47,069 nt of DNA from Clostridia bacterium (GTDB lineage Bacteria; Bacillota; Clostridia; Oscillospirales; CAG-272), in the NCBI GenBank assembly GCA_017415485.1, contig JAFQGP010000010.1, forward strand, positions 1 to 47,069. The letters are read 5' to 3'. The position numbers and the translations under genes were made by a program. The notes under the pieces were generated by a model that did not search any database, had not been told where the DNA came from, and worked only from the letters and a program-made list of their open reading frames with translations. How positions within the stretch are numbered: the first letter of the stretch is position 1; every line of letters begins with the position of its first letter. Shown in pieces: positions 1 to 7,995 of the stretch.

Positions 1-77
1 ATTGCGAACACAGATGCTTGACTATTATTGTGCAATTTGACATATTGTTTTTCCATATACAAGTTTGTCAGCAGTCT

Positions 78-202
78 GAAATTTGCCTTGGCAAATTTCT
101 ACCTTTGCATTCCGCTCAGCGGAATATTTAGCTCGCACAAAGCGCGTATTTAGCTTTTGCATAGCAAAAATTTAGCATTTCTCTAACAGAGAAATATTTA
201 GC
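78..202. repeat. Tandem palindrome array, 22-nt period, ATTTAGC linkers
   Basis: Short palindromes with differing sequences alternate with the constant linker atttagc, which starts at 126, 148, 170 and 196. The palindromes are 78-99 (10-bp arms, tt loop), 109-125, a weak one at 134-146, 155-169 (ttttgc/gcaaaa) and 177-195 (atttctct/agagaaat). Unit starts near 111, 133, 155 and 177 are 22 nt apart, about two DNA helix turns. The arms are conserved as pairs but not in sequence, so structure seems to be what is maintained. Function unknown. Confidence 0.7.
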
Positions 203-205
203 TTT

Positions 206-398
206 AGGGGACAGCTTTTTTCCTTAGGCTTCTCCTGGGTAGCGAAGCGGCGATGCGGTATTGAATGACAGTCCGGGGGACTGTCAGACCCGCGGCGTGA
301 CCGAGCCGCAGTGAGACAGCTCCCGCCGTCGGGTTCCCGGAAACGCGCTTGCGCGTTTTTGGGGTTCTGACGCAGCGGGTGATGAGGGGACACCAAGT
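206..398. other. Possible structured RNA or repeat core inside the 5' element
   Basis: This GC-rich core begins and ends with the direct heptamer ggggaca (207-213 and 386-392). It contains consecutive hairpins at 267-285 (8-bp perfect stem, ggg loop), 292-309 and 341-358 (8-bp stem, tt loop, followed by a T run). An open reading frame of 76 codons runs on the minus strand but has no ribosome site and is rich in R, P, S and H, so I do not call it a gene. A structured RNA or an element-specific fold is possible; direction and function cannot be told from one copy. Confidence 0.35.
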
Positions 399-526
399 GC
401 ATCTATGTTCGCATTTGCTAAAAAGTTATCAAGATAATCATAGCATAGCAATTCGTATATGCGTCATAAAAGTTCGCATCAGCTGTAATTATTTTGTTAA
501 ATTTTAATCTTTTTTGCTCAAAAGTG

Positions 527-555
527 TTGCACATTTCGCAATTATATTATATAAT
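527..555 (+). promoter_or_regulatory. Promoter of murD
   Basis: TTGCAC (527-532) and a perfect TATAAT (550-555) are separated by 17 bp. They lie 36 bp upstream of the murD start in an AT-rich tract. An AGGGG ribosome site follows just before the ATG at 592. Confidence 0.75.
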
Positions 556-591
556 ATAGATTGTATGATTTTAATTACTTAGGGGTAGCTT

Positions 592-2019
592 ATGTTACAC
601 ACTCTTCTTCGCGATAAATTTTCTGACAAGAATATAATACTTCTCGGTTTCGGTGTATCAAACATCCCCGTTGCGCGTGAATTTATACGCGCGGGAATGG
701 GCGCATCGGTCATAGTCCGCGATATGAAAACCTTCGACGATCTTGGCGAGCTGGCAAAAGAATTTGCCGCCGAGGGCGTAAAATTTGAATGCGGGATCGA
801 GCCGACGAAGGACTTCACCTGCGACACGAGCAGCGCGGTGATCTTCCGTTCACCCGGAATCAGACCCGATGCGGGTGATCTGACCAATGCAATCAAGTCG
901 GGAGCTATCCTGACATCCGAGGTTGAATTTTTCTGCGAGCATACCCCCGCGCGCATAATTGCGATCACGGGAAGCGACGGAAAAACGACCACCTCAACGC
1001 TCACAAGCCTTATCCTCAAAGAGGGCTACAAGGGCGGAAAGATATACCTCGGCGGAAACATCGGAACGCCGCTATTCCCTCTCCTTGACGAGATCGGAGA
1101 AAACGACATCTGCGTTCTCGAGCTTTCAAGCTTCCAGCTTATGACAATGGATTCCCGCGCATCCCACGCGGCGATCACTAATATCACCCCCAACCATCTG
1201 AACTGGCATATCGATATGAACGAATATGCCGAGGCAAAATACAAGGTCTGCGGCAAGAACACCTCTCGCCTTGTGCTCAACGCGACGGACAATTACTGCC
1301 GCAAGCTTGCGGGCAAAACCGGCGCACCCAAAATCTTCTTCTCCGCTTACCGCGATAATTACGAAGCTCTTTGCAACGGGATTGGCGCAAAAGGCATCTT
1401 CTTGCGCGACGGAAAGATCATTCTCTCGGACGGCAAAAACGAGAAAATTCTTCTCACCGCCTCGGATATCAAGATCCCCGGCGTGCACAATATAGAAAAC
1501 TATATGACCGCCATCGCGCTGACATACGGCATTGCCGAAAAAGATGCCGTCTTAAGTGTCGCCAAGAGCTTTGGCGGAGTTGAGCATCGACTCGAGCTTG
1601 TACGCGAGAAAAACGGCGTAAAATACTACAACAGCTCGATCGACTCGAGCCCCACAAGAACCATTGCGGCGCTTTCGACCTTCAAGAACAAGCCGACTCT
1701 CATCATCGGCGGACGTGGCAAGAAAACGCCCTACGACGGTCTTGCGCGCGAACTTTATCTCCGCGCGGGAGCAGTCATTCTGACGGGCGAAACGCTCGCC
1801 GAGGTCAGCGAAGCACTCGAATCGGTCGCATCCGAATATCCGGATTCCGAGCTGAAGATATTCAAGGAAGAGGATTTTTCCGCTTGCGTGAAGCTCGCAG
1901 AAGAGGTCACTCCCGCGGGCAGTGCAGTTGTCCTCTCCCCTGCCGCAACCTCGTTTGACAAATTCAAGAACTTTGCCGAGCGCGGCAAGGTCTTCAAGGA
2001 AATAGTTAAGAATTTATAA
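592..2019 (+). CDS. murD: UDP-N-acetylmuramoyl-L-alanine--D-glutamate ligase (MurD)
   Basis: Cytoplasmic Mur ligase that adds D-glutamate to UDP-MurNAc-L-Ala with ATP hydrolysis, the second peptide step of peptidoglycan precursor synthesis. At 475 residues it has the usual length. The N-terminal Rossmann-like domain begins with LLGFGVSN; the ATP-binding loop GSDGKTT is at about 127-133; LELSSFQL (about 176-183) and NITPNHLNWH (about 197-206) are central-domain Mur ligase motifs; the C-terminal domain includes NSSIDSSPTRT. It is the first gene of a long plus-strand run, 21 bp ahead of an M42 peptidase. The glutamate racemase that makes its D-glutamate substrate lies four genes downstream. No other mur or division genes are adjacent, so it is outside the usual dcw cluster. 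Confidence 0.95.
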   Translation: MLHTLLRDKFSDKNIILLGFGVSNIPVAREFIRAGMGASVIVRDMKTFDDLGELAKEFAAEGVKFECGIEPTKDFTCDTSSAVIFRSPGIRPDAGDLTNAIKSGAILTSEVEFFCEHTPARIIAITGSDGKTTTSTLTSLILKEGYKGGKIYLGGNIGTPLFPLLDEIGENDICVLELSSFQLMTMDSRASHAAITNITPNHLNWHIDMNEYAEAKYKVCGKNTSRLVLNATDNYCRKLAGKTGAPKIFFSAYRDNYEALCNGIGAKGIFLRDGKIILSDGKNEKILLTASDIKIPGVHNIENYMTAIALTYGIAEKDAVLSVAKSFGGVEHRLELVREKNGVKYYNSSIDSSPTRTIAALSTFKNKPTLIIGGRGKKTPYDGLARELYLRAGAVILTGETLAEVSEALESVASEYPDSELKIFKEEDFSACVKLAEEVTPAGSAVVLSPAATSFDKFKNFAERGKVFKEIVKNL

Positions 2020-2040
2020 ATCCGAAAGGAAGAAAAATAT

Positions 2041-3111
2041 ATGGAACACAAGATCGACCTGACAGAGCTTACTCTGTCGCTGGCATCTCTGATGTCGGTC
2101 ACGGGACACACGAGATACTCGAAGGATAAGCTCCTCGAGCTCGTTTCTCCCTACTTTGACGAAATACGCGAAACGCGCCTCGGCTGTTATCACCTCATCC
2201 GCCGTTGCGGAAAGGAAAATGCACAAAAGATCCTCGTTGACGCTCACTTTGACGAGATCGGTATGATCGTAACCGAGATCAAGGAGAAGGGCTTCCTTAC
2301 CGTCACATCGATCGGCGGTATGGACACCCGAATCCTTCAGGCAAGCGAGGTCATCATATACGGAGAGGGACGCGAGATCTACGGCGTTGTAGGCTCCACA
2401 CCTCCCCACCTCCAGAAGCCCGGCGAGTCGGGCAAGCTCAAGGACATCACAGAGCTTCTCATCGACACGGGCTACTCCAAGGAAGAGCTTGAGAAGTACG
2501 TTTCCATCGGTACTCCCATCGGCTTCCGTCCCGTTTACACCAAGCTCCGCAACAACAAGATCGCGGGCAAGGGCTTTGACGACAAGGCTTGTGCCGCTGC
2601 AGCTATCGCGGCTGTAGCCGAGATCCCCGCGGACGAGCTTTGGGGCGACGTTTACGTTCAGCTTTCGAACTTTGAGGAAGCAGGCGGATTCATGTCGGGA
2701 GCGCAGACCGGTGCTTATGAGGTCAATCCCATTTGCGCTATCGTTGCAGACGTTGACCTTGGAAGCACTCCCGACACCAAGAAGAGCGAGACCGTACCGC
2801 TCGACGGCGGCGTGTCGCTTTCGACGGGTCCCATCACCGACAAGCGACTCACTGCACTCCTGCGCAAGCTCGCGGACGAAAAAGAGATCAAGCATCAGAT
2901 GTCTGTCACCGCAGGCGGCACGGGAACCAACACAATGGTCGTCAACCTTGTCCGCAACGGAATCCCGACAGTTGACATCGGACTTCCCCTTCGCAGTATG
3001 CACACCTCGAACGAGGTCATCTCGATGAATGACGCCGCAGCAATGCGCGACATCATCGCACTCTTCGTCACAAGTCCCGAGATCGAAAAGGAGGTATGCC
3101 CCAATGAGTGA
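2041..3111 (+). CDS. M42 family metallopeptidase (glutamyl/deblocking aminopeptidase type), copy 1
   Basis: Cytosolic di-metal aminopeptidase of the M42 (TET/FrvX/YsdC) family, which typically forms dodecameric cages trimming short peptides. The 356 residues have the family length. Metal and catalytic motifs are visible in order: AHFDE near residue 63 (His and Asp ligands), GFDDKACA (bridging Asp), FEEAGG (catalytic Glu plus ligand), an Asp ligand in VADVDLG, and the C-terminal SMHTSNE (His ligand). AGGAAG sits before the ATG. Its end overlaps the next M42 gene by 8 bp. It is the most divergent of three consecutive copies in its last third (GGTGTNTM instead of GGNDAG). Substrate preference cannot be read from sequence. 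Confidence 0.9.
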   Translation: MEHKIDLTELTLSLASLMSVTGHTRYSKDKLLELVSPYFDEIRETRLGCYHLIRRCGKENAQKILVDAHFDEIGMIVTEIKEKGFLTVTSIGGMDTRILQASEVIIYGEGREIYGVVGSTPPHLQKPGESGKLKDITELLIDTGYSKEELEKYVSIGTPIGFRPVYTKLRNNKIAGKGFDDKACAAAAIAAVAEIPADELWGDVYVQLSNFEEAGGFMSGAQTGAYEVNPICAIVADVDLGSTPDTKKSETVPLDGGVSLSTGPITDKRLTALLRKLADEKEIKHQMSVTAGGTGTNTMVVNLVRNGIPTVDIGLPLRSMHTSNEVISMNDAAAMRDIIALFVTSPEIEKEVCPNE

Positions 3112-4177
3112 AACTAAAATTCTTGAAGGTCTTGAACTGCTAAAGCATCTCTCCCTCGTGTTCGGCCCCACGGGCTCGGAGGAAGAGGTTGCCGACGAAA
3201 TAATCAAGCAGCTTGAAAACACCGACGCGCAGATCATCCGCGACAGAATGAGCAACGTTTTCGCCGTTCTTCACGGCAAGAACCGCCCCGAAAAGACGGT
3301 TATGCTCTCGGCTCACATGGATGAGGTCGGATTTATCATTAAGGATATCGACGGCGAGGGCTACATCCGCTTCGGATGCCTCGGCGGCATTGACTCCCGC
3401 GTTCTCTGCGGCAGAAAAGTCACCTTCCGCGGCAAGGAAGGCGACGTCAGCGGCGTTATCGCTTCGAAGGCGATCCACCATCAGTCCGCCGAGGAGCGCA
3501 AGAATGCGACCAAGGCAAACGATATGTACGTTGACATCGGCGCGACCTCGAGAGAGGATGCCGAAAGCGTTCTTTTGCGCGGCGACAGCGGAACCTTTGA
3601 CAGCGAATTCGTCATCTTCGGTGAAAACGATGGCTATGCAAAGTGCAAGGCTCTTGATGACCGTCTTGGATGCGTTGTTATGATCGAAACTCTGCGCCGC
3701 ATCAAGGAAGAGGGCATCGAACTTCCCTTCGACCTCGTTTGCGCGTTCACCGTGCGCGAAGAGATCGGTATTTCGGGCGCAACCGCAGCGGCTCACCGCT
3801 TCAGACCCGATTACGCGATCGTTCTTGAAACCACCGCGATCGCGGACCTTCCCGACGTTCCCAAGAACTCGAGAGTCAGCGAGGTCGGTAACGGCGGAGT
3901 TGTTTCCCTTATGGACCGCTCCACCATCTACAACCGCGATTTTGTTGACGGCGCAATGAAGATCGCCGAGGAAAACGGAATCCCCGCGCAGATCAAGCGC
4001 TACGTTTCGGGCGGAAACGATGCAGGTCACATCCACAAGACCGCCGACGGCACACGCTGCCTTGCGATCTCGGCACCCACCCGCTATCTCCACTCGGCTT
4101 CCTGCGTAATTTCGATCAAGGACTTTGAATCGATCAAATCCCACGTTTACGCAATTCTCACATCCTATCAATTCTGA
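3104..4177 (+). CDS. M42 family metallopeptidase, copy 2
   Basis: Second tandem M42 aminopeptidase, 357 residues. The ATG at 3104 is preferred because AAAGGAGG stands 10 bp upstream and the gene overlaps copy 1 by 8 bp; a longer reading frame upstream only follows the end of copy 1 in another frame. Motifs: AHMDEVGF (metal His/Asp), ALDDRLGC (bridging Asp), VREEIGISG (catalytic Glu), VLETTAIAD, GGNDAGHIH and the final RYLHSASC (metal His). All active-site residues expected of the family are present. Followed by a 221-bp hairpin-rich gap before copy 3. Co-translated copies may assemble into mixed particles, which is an inference from known mixed TET assemblies. Confidence 0.9.
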   Translation: MSETKILEGLELLKHLSLVFGPTGSEEEVADEIIKQLENTDAQIIRDRMSNVFAVLHGKNRPEKTVMLSAHMDEVGFIIKDIDGEGYIRFGCLGGIDSRVLCGRKVTFRGKEGDVSGVIASKAIHHQSAEERKNATKANDMYVDIGATSREDAESVLLRGDSGTFDSEFVIFGENDGYAKCKALDDRLGCVVMIETLRRIKEEGIELPFDLVCAFTVREEIGISGATAAAHRFRPDYAIVLETTAIADLPDVPKNSRVSEVGNGGVVSLMDRSTIYNRDFVDGAMKIAEENGIPAQIKRYVSGGNDAGHIHKTADGTRCLAISAPTRYLHSASCVISIKDFESIKSHVYAILTSYQF

Positions 4178-4398
4178 TCAACCAATTGTAAAACTGCGTT
4201 TTACAATTGAGGAACGCGCGCTTATCGCCGCTTGACAAAATCAGAGATTTTGTCAGCTCCCCTCGGCGCGCGGACTCGCTTTGCTCGTCTAAAAGGTGTT
4301 TTTTCGTCGGCAAAGCCGCCGAAAAAACGAATTTCAATATAATTTGCTGACTTATTCAATCAGCTATACCAATTCTGATGATCTCGGAGGAAATATAA
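4178..4398. repeat. Intergenic hairpin cluster between M42 copies 2 and 3
   Basis: Three strong palindromes with 3-nt loops follow one another: 4183-4194 with 4198-4209 (12-bp arms), 4233-4242 with 4246-4255 (10-bp arms), and 4299-4311 with 4315-4327 (12 of 13 paired, T6 on the left and A6 on the right). The middle hairpin is enclosed by CGCGCGC/GCGCGCG. The last one could act as a terminator in either direction. The final bases carry the ribosome site (ctcggagg) of the next gene. No coding potential. Confidence 0.6.
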
Positions 4399-5406
4399 AT
4401 GTATTCTCTTATTAAGAAAGTTGTATGCTGCCCCGGCGTATCCGGCAATGAAAAACAGATCGCGGCTCTCCTTGAAAAGGAAGTATCTCCCTACGTTGAT
4501 GAGACCTATACCGACGCTCTCGGAAACCTTATCGCTATAAAGTACGGCAATCTCCCCGACGGCGAGCGCAAGAAGCTCCTTTACTGCGCTCATATGGACG
4601 AGATCGGCTTCATCGTTACCTATATTGAGGACAACGGCTTCATCCGCTTTGCTCCCATCGGTGGCATCAATTTCGTTGCCGCTGCATTCAGCCACGTTGT
4701 TTTCGCAAATGGTGAAAAGGGTATTCTTGTTCCCGAGGCTGGCACAAAGGCATCCGATCTCGCTGCAGACAAGTGCGTTGTTGACATCGGCGCGACCTCC
4801 GCAAAGGAAGCCTCCCGCAAGGTCAAGATCGGCGATTGCTTCTCGCTCGCTCACAATCTCTCGAAGCTCGGCACAAATCGCGCTGTCGGCCGTCCCATTG
4901 ACGACCGCATCGGCTGTGCTATTATGATCGAGACCGCAAAGAAGCTTGCTGAGAATTGCCCTCACGATATGTACTACGTCTTCTCGGTGCAGGAAGAAGT
5001 CGGATGCCGCGGCGCACGTCCCGCAGGCTTCTCGATCGCTCCCGACATCGCGCTTGCATTTGACGTTACCGGCACCGGCGATGCTCAGGGCTCGAAGCCT
5101 ATGGCAGTCAAGCTCGGAGGCGGAGCGGCTATCAAGATCAAGGACGGCTCCGTGATCTGCTCGGGCGAGGTCGTTTCCAAGCTTCAGAAGCTTGCAAAGG
5201 AACAGAAGATCACCGCGCAGAACGAGATCCTTCTTTACGGCGGAACCGATACAAGCGTGCTCCAGGCTGCAGGCGTTGGCGCTTACGCGGGATGCATTTC
5301 GATCCCCAGCCGTTATATCCACTCGGGCGTTGAAATGATCGACCTTCGCGACGTTGCCGCTTGCACCGATCTCGCAACAGCATTCGCACTCGATCCCACT
5401 CTCTGA
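4399..5406 (+). CDS. M42 family metallopeptidase, copy 3
   Basis: Third M42 aminopeptidase, 335 residues, with a GGAGG ribosome site 10 bp before the ATG. Family motifs are intact: CAHMDEIGF (metal His/Asp), PIDDRIGC (bridging Asp), VQEEVGCRG (catalytic Glu), AFDVTGTGD, GGTDTSVLQ and SRYIHSGVEM (metal His). It is closer to copy 2 than to copy 1 in motif wording. The stop overlaps the murI start by one base (TGATG), so translation is probably coupled. Linkage of a peptidase to a racemase may reflect turnover of peptides or wall peptides, but that is only context. Confidence 0.9.
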   Translation: MYSLIKKVVCCPGVSGNEKQIAALLEKEVSPYVDETYTDALGNLIAIKYGNLPDGERKKLLYCAHMDEIGFIVTYIEDNGFIRFAPIGGINFVAAAFSHVVFANGEKGILVPEAGTKASDLAADKCVVDIGATSAKEASRKVKIGDCFSLAHNLSKLGTNRAVGRPIDDRIGCAIMIETAKKLAENCPHDMYYVFSVQEEVGCRGARPAGFSIAPDIALAFDVTGTGDAQGSKPMAVKLGGGAAIKIKDGSVICSGEVVSKLQKLAKEQKITAQNEILLYGGTDTSVLQAAGVGAYAGCISIPSRYIHSGVEMIDLRDVAACTDLATAFALDPTL

Positions 5407-6167
5407 TGAACTCCTCTCCAATCGGAGTTTTCGATTCGGGCGTCGGCGGACTTTCGCTCCTTCGTGAGCTCCGCCGACTCCTCCCGAACGAGGACTTTAT
5501 ATATTACGGCGACCGCGCAAATGCCCCCTACGGTGCAAAAACTCACGGGGAGATCCTTGAGATCTCAAAGGGGATAGTTGACGTCCTTCTTTCGCGCGGT
5601 GCAAAGGCGATAGTTGTCGCCTGCAACACGGCAACGGCAGTTGCGATCGAGCCTCTTCGTGCGGCTTATCCCAATCTGCCCATAATCGGCATCGAACCCG
5701 CTGTTAAACCCGCAAGAGTTGCGGGTTGCAAAAGAGTACTGGTACTTGCCACGCCCGTTACGGTGAGCGAAAGCCGCTTTGCCGCTCTTCTGCGCGCCAA
5801 TTCACGCGATGGCTGCGAATTTATCGGCGTTCCTTGCCACGATCTTGCCTTTATGATCGAAAATGACAGCACATCGGAAGAGATCGAGGAATATCTCTCC
5901 TCGGTATTCGCGCCCTATCGCGCTGACGGCTTCGACGGCATCGTTCTCGGATGCACTCATTATCCTCTTGTGAAGGATGAGATCACACGTGCCGCGGGTG
6001 CGGACGTTCGCGTTTTTGACGGCTCGGACGGCACTGCACGGCACACAAAAGCTCTGCTTTCCGAGCTTTCACTCGACTCATGGGCACGAAAGATCGGCAC
6101 GGTCGAATTCATTTCGAGCGACGGAAGCGATCATCTTGAACGCTTCTACAATAAATTTTGCATATAA
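5406..6167 (+). CDS. murI: Glutamate racemase (MurI)
   Basis: Cofactor-independent racemase converting L- to D-glutamate for peptidoglycan. From the ATG at 5406 the protein has 253 residues, normal for MurI, and starts MNSSPIGVFDSGVGG. The substrate-binding FDSGVGG is at 9-15, the first catalytic Cys is at about 73 in VACNTATA and the second at about 183 in LGCTHYPL. The start is fixed by the family N-terminus and the TGATG overlap with the preceding stop. It supplies the D-glutamate used by MurD, whose gene opens this gene run. Confidence 0.95.
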   Translation: MNSSPIGVFDSGVGGLSLLRELRRLLPNEDFIYYGDRANAPYGAKTHGEILEISKGIVDVLLSRGAKAIVVACNTATAVAIEPLRAAYPNLPIIGIEPAVKPARVAGCKRVLVLATPVTVSESRFAALLRANSRDGCEFIGVPCHDLAFMIENDSTSEEIEEYLSSVFAPYRADGFDGIVLGCTHYPLVKDEITRAAGADVRVFDGSDGTARHTKALLSELSLDSWARKIGTVEFISSDGSDHLERFYNKFCI

Positions 6168-6179
6168 CAAAGGTACACT

Positions 6180-7430
6180 ATGACTTTTTCTGATAAAACA
6201 CTCGCCCTCGCCCGTGAGGCGGAGGCAGCGCTGTCGGATATTTTTGCCGAGATCGACCGCGTTTCCTATATCGGCACCTGCCGCGTGCTTGACGCCTTCC
6301 GCGAGGAGCGCGTCAGCGACGCTTGCTTCGGCTCTACCACGGGCTACGGCTACGATGACCGCGGGCGCGAGGTCCTCGACCGCGTCTGGAGCCGTGTTTT
6401 CGGCACCGAGGCGGCACTTGTCCGCCACAATTTCGTAAACGGCACCCACGCCCTCTCGACCGCGCTTTTCGGTCTTCTCCGTCCGAATGATACCCTTCTT
6501 TCGGTAGCGGGCAAGCCCTACGACACCCTTGACGGCGTTATCGGCATTTCGGGCAAGACGGGCGACGGCTCGCTTGCGGATTTCGGCGTAAACTACGCAC
6601 AGATCGAAATGACCGCAGAGGGAGGACTTGACGTTGAAGCCATTGTCGAGCGTGTAAAGACCGACAAAAGCGTAAAGGTCGTCTTCATTCAGCGTTCCAA
6701 GGGCTACCTCAACCGCCGCACTCTCTCGCCCGACGAGATAAGCGCAGTTTACGATGCAGTTCACGCGACCCGCGACGGCGTTTACGTTGTCGTTGACAAC
6801 TGCTACGGCGAATTCACCGCAGAATACGAGCCCCGCGCGGATATGCTTGTCGGTTCTCTTATCAAGAATCCCGGCGGCGGAATGGCGTTGACGGGCGGTT
6901 ATATCGCGGGCAGCGAGCGCGCAGTTGAGCTTGCCTCTTACCGCCTTACCACAGTCGGCACGGGCGGCGAGGTCGGCGCGACTCTCGGACAGAACAGGAC
7001 CATGTATCAGGGTCTGTTCTACGCTCCGCACACAACTGCGGCAGCGATCAAAACCGCACACCTCGCGGCTTACATTTTTGAAAAGATGGGTTACGACACC
7101 TATCCCTCCTGGAATGAAACCCGTTACGATATAATTCAGACCGTCATCACGCACGACCCCGACATTCTCTGCGCTTTCTGCCGCGGAATTCAGGCGGGCT
7201 CGCCCGTTGACTCCTTCGTAACGCCCGAGCCTTGGGATATGCCCGGCTATTCTGATCCCGTCATTATGGCGGCGGGCGCATTCATTCAGGGTTCTTCCGT
7301 CGAGCTTTCCGCCGACGGTCCCATCCGTCCACCCTACACCGTCTATTTCCAGGGCGGACTCACATACGAAAGCGGCAAGATCGGCATTCTCACAGCCGCA
7401 GATGCCGTCGCAAACTTCAAAAAGGAATGA
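6180..7430 (+). CDS. ynbB: YnbB-type PLP enzyme (methionine gamma-lyase / aluminium resistance family)
   Basis: Fold-type I PLP enzyme of the family annotated as aluminium resistance protein or methionine gamma-lyase-like (Pfam Met_gamma_lyase); the real reaction is not settled for most members. The 416 residues match the family. Visible motifs: FGSTTGYGYDDRGRE (50-64), FVNGTHALSTAL (85-96, cofactor phosphate region), VVVDNCYGEF (203-212, PLP-pairing Asp) and SLIKNPGGGMALTGGY (226-241) with the probable PLP lysine at 229. It starts 12 bp after murI and its stop overlaps the region before the next gene. A role in sulfur amino acid breakdown would fit the cysteine desulfurase two genes on, but that is inference. 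Confidence 0.88.
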   Translation: MTFSDKTLALAREAEAALSDIFAEIDRVSYIGTCRVLDAFREERVSDACFGSTTGYGYDDRGREVLDRVWSRVFGTEAALVRHNFVNGTHALSTALFGLLRPNDTLLSVAGKPYDTLDGVIGISGKTGDGSLADFGVNYAQIEMTAEGGLDVEAIVERVKTDKSVKVVFIQRSKGYLNRRTLSPDEISAVYDAVHATRDGVYVVVDNCYGEFTAEYEPRADMLVGSLIKNPGGGMALTGGYIAGSERAVELASYRLTTVGTGGEVGATLGQNRTMYQGLFYAPHTTAAAIKTAHLAAYIFEKMGYDTYPSWNETRYDIIQTVITHDPDILCAFCRGIQAGSPVDSFVTPEPWDMPGYSDPVIMAAGAFIQGSSVELSADGPIRPPYTVYFQGGLTYESGKIGILTAADAVANFKKE

Positions 7431-7435
7431 TAAAA

Positions 7436-7993
7436 ATGAAAAGATCCCTCTGTTTCCTCATCTGCATTCTCACTTGCCTCATGCTCGTCCTGTCGGGTTG
7501 CTCGGAAAGCGAAGCTCCCGACGGCTATCAGAACGTGGCAACCGACAATGAAGCATTCTGCTTCTACGTTCCCAAGTCCTGGGTAGACAACACACCGAGC
7601 GGAACCGCATCGGCTTACTATTCCTCGGATGACTACTCGAACGTGTCCTTCACCTGTATGGTGATCGATCCCGGCGAGATGGACGATCTTGCGGAATACA
7701 AGGCTATCTCGATCGAAGAACTCGGATCGGTTCTTCCCGATTTCAAGGTGATCGAGAATGAGACCGCAGACGATGCTCTTGCCGAAGAGGTTGCCCCCAT
7801 CACCATCGCGGGCAGAGAAACCATCACGTTTGAATACGAATGCACCCTCAGCGGTCAGACCTACAAATATATGCAGGCGGTCACTATGAAGGATGATTTC
7901 TTCTACATCTTCACATACACCTCGCTTGCGGAAAACTATGACTCCCACCTTGAGGAAGTCAATTCCATCATTTCCTACATTACCTTCAAATAA
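7436..7993 (+). CDS. Predicted lipoprotein of unknown function
   Basis: 185 residues. The N-terminus is a lipoprotein signal: KR, then a hydrophobic stretch, then the lipobox LSGC with Cys at about 21, so the protein should be anchored outside the membrane. I chose ATG 7436 because AAGGA lies 9 bp upstream; an in-frame ATG at 7427 overlaps the previous stop but has no room for a ribosome site. The mature part resembles small PsbP/DUF1795-like beta-sandwich proteins (FCFYVPKSW near the start, YKYMQAVTMKDDFFYIFTYTS near the end), but I do not assign a family with confidence. It ends 2 bp before the cysteine desulfurase. Confidence 0.75.
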   Translation: MKRSLCFLICILTCLMLVLSGCSESEAPDGYQNVATDNEAFCFYVPKSWVDNTPSGTASAYYSSDDYSNVSFTCMVIDPGEMDDLAEYKAISIEELGSVLPDFKVIENETADDALAEEVAPITIAGRETITFEYECTLSGQTYKYMQAVTMKDDFFYIFTYTSLAENYDSHLEEVNSIISYITFK

Positions 7994-7995
7994 TT

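Larger units (their letters stand above)
1..418. repeat. Dispersed hairpin-rich element with terminal inverted repeats
   Basis: Bases 1-17 are the reverse complement of 399-415 with 15 of 17 matching, so the stretch has the ends of a small inverted-repeat element (MITE-like). Bases 1-78 occur again, inverted, at 46975-47052 with 75 of 78 identical, showing that the element is dispersed. Inside are a palindrome array (78-202) and several hairpins: 267-274 with 278-285, 292-296 with 305-309, and 341-348 with 351-358. No transposase is encoded. The true left edge may lie outside the window. That it is a mobile or formerly mobile element is inferred. Confidence 0.6.

Noticed and set aside
172-402. 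76-codon minus-strand frame inside the 5' element
   Set aside because: No ribosome site or promoter, composition rich in R, P, S and H, and it lies across hairpins of a dispersed repeat. Probably a by-product of the repeat sequence.
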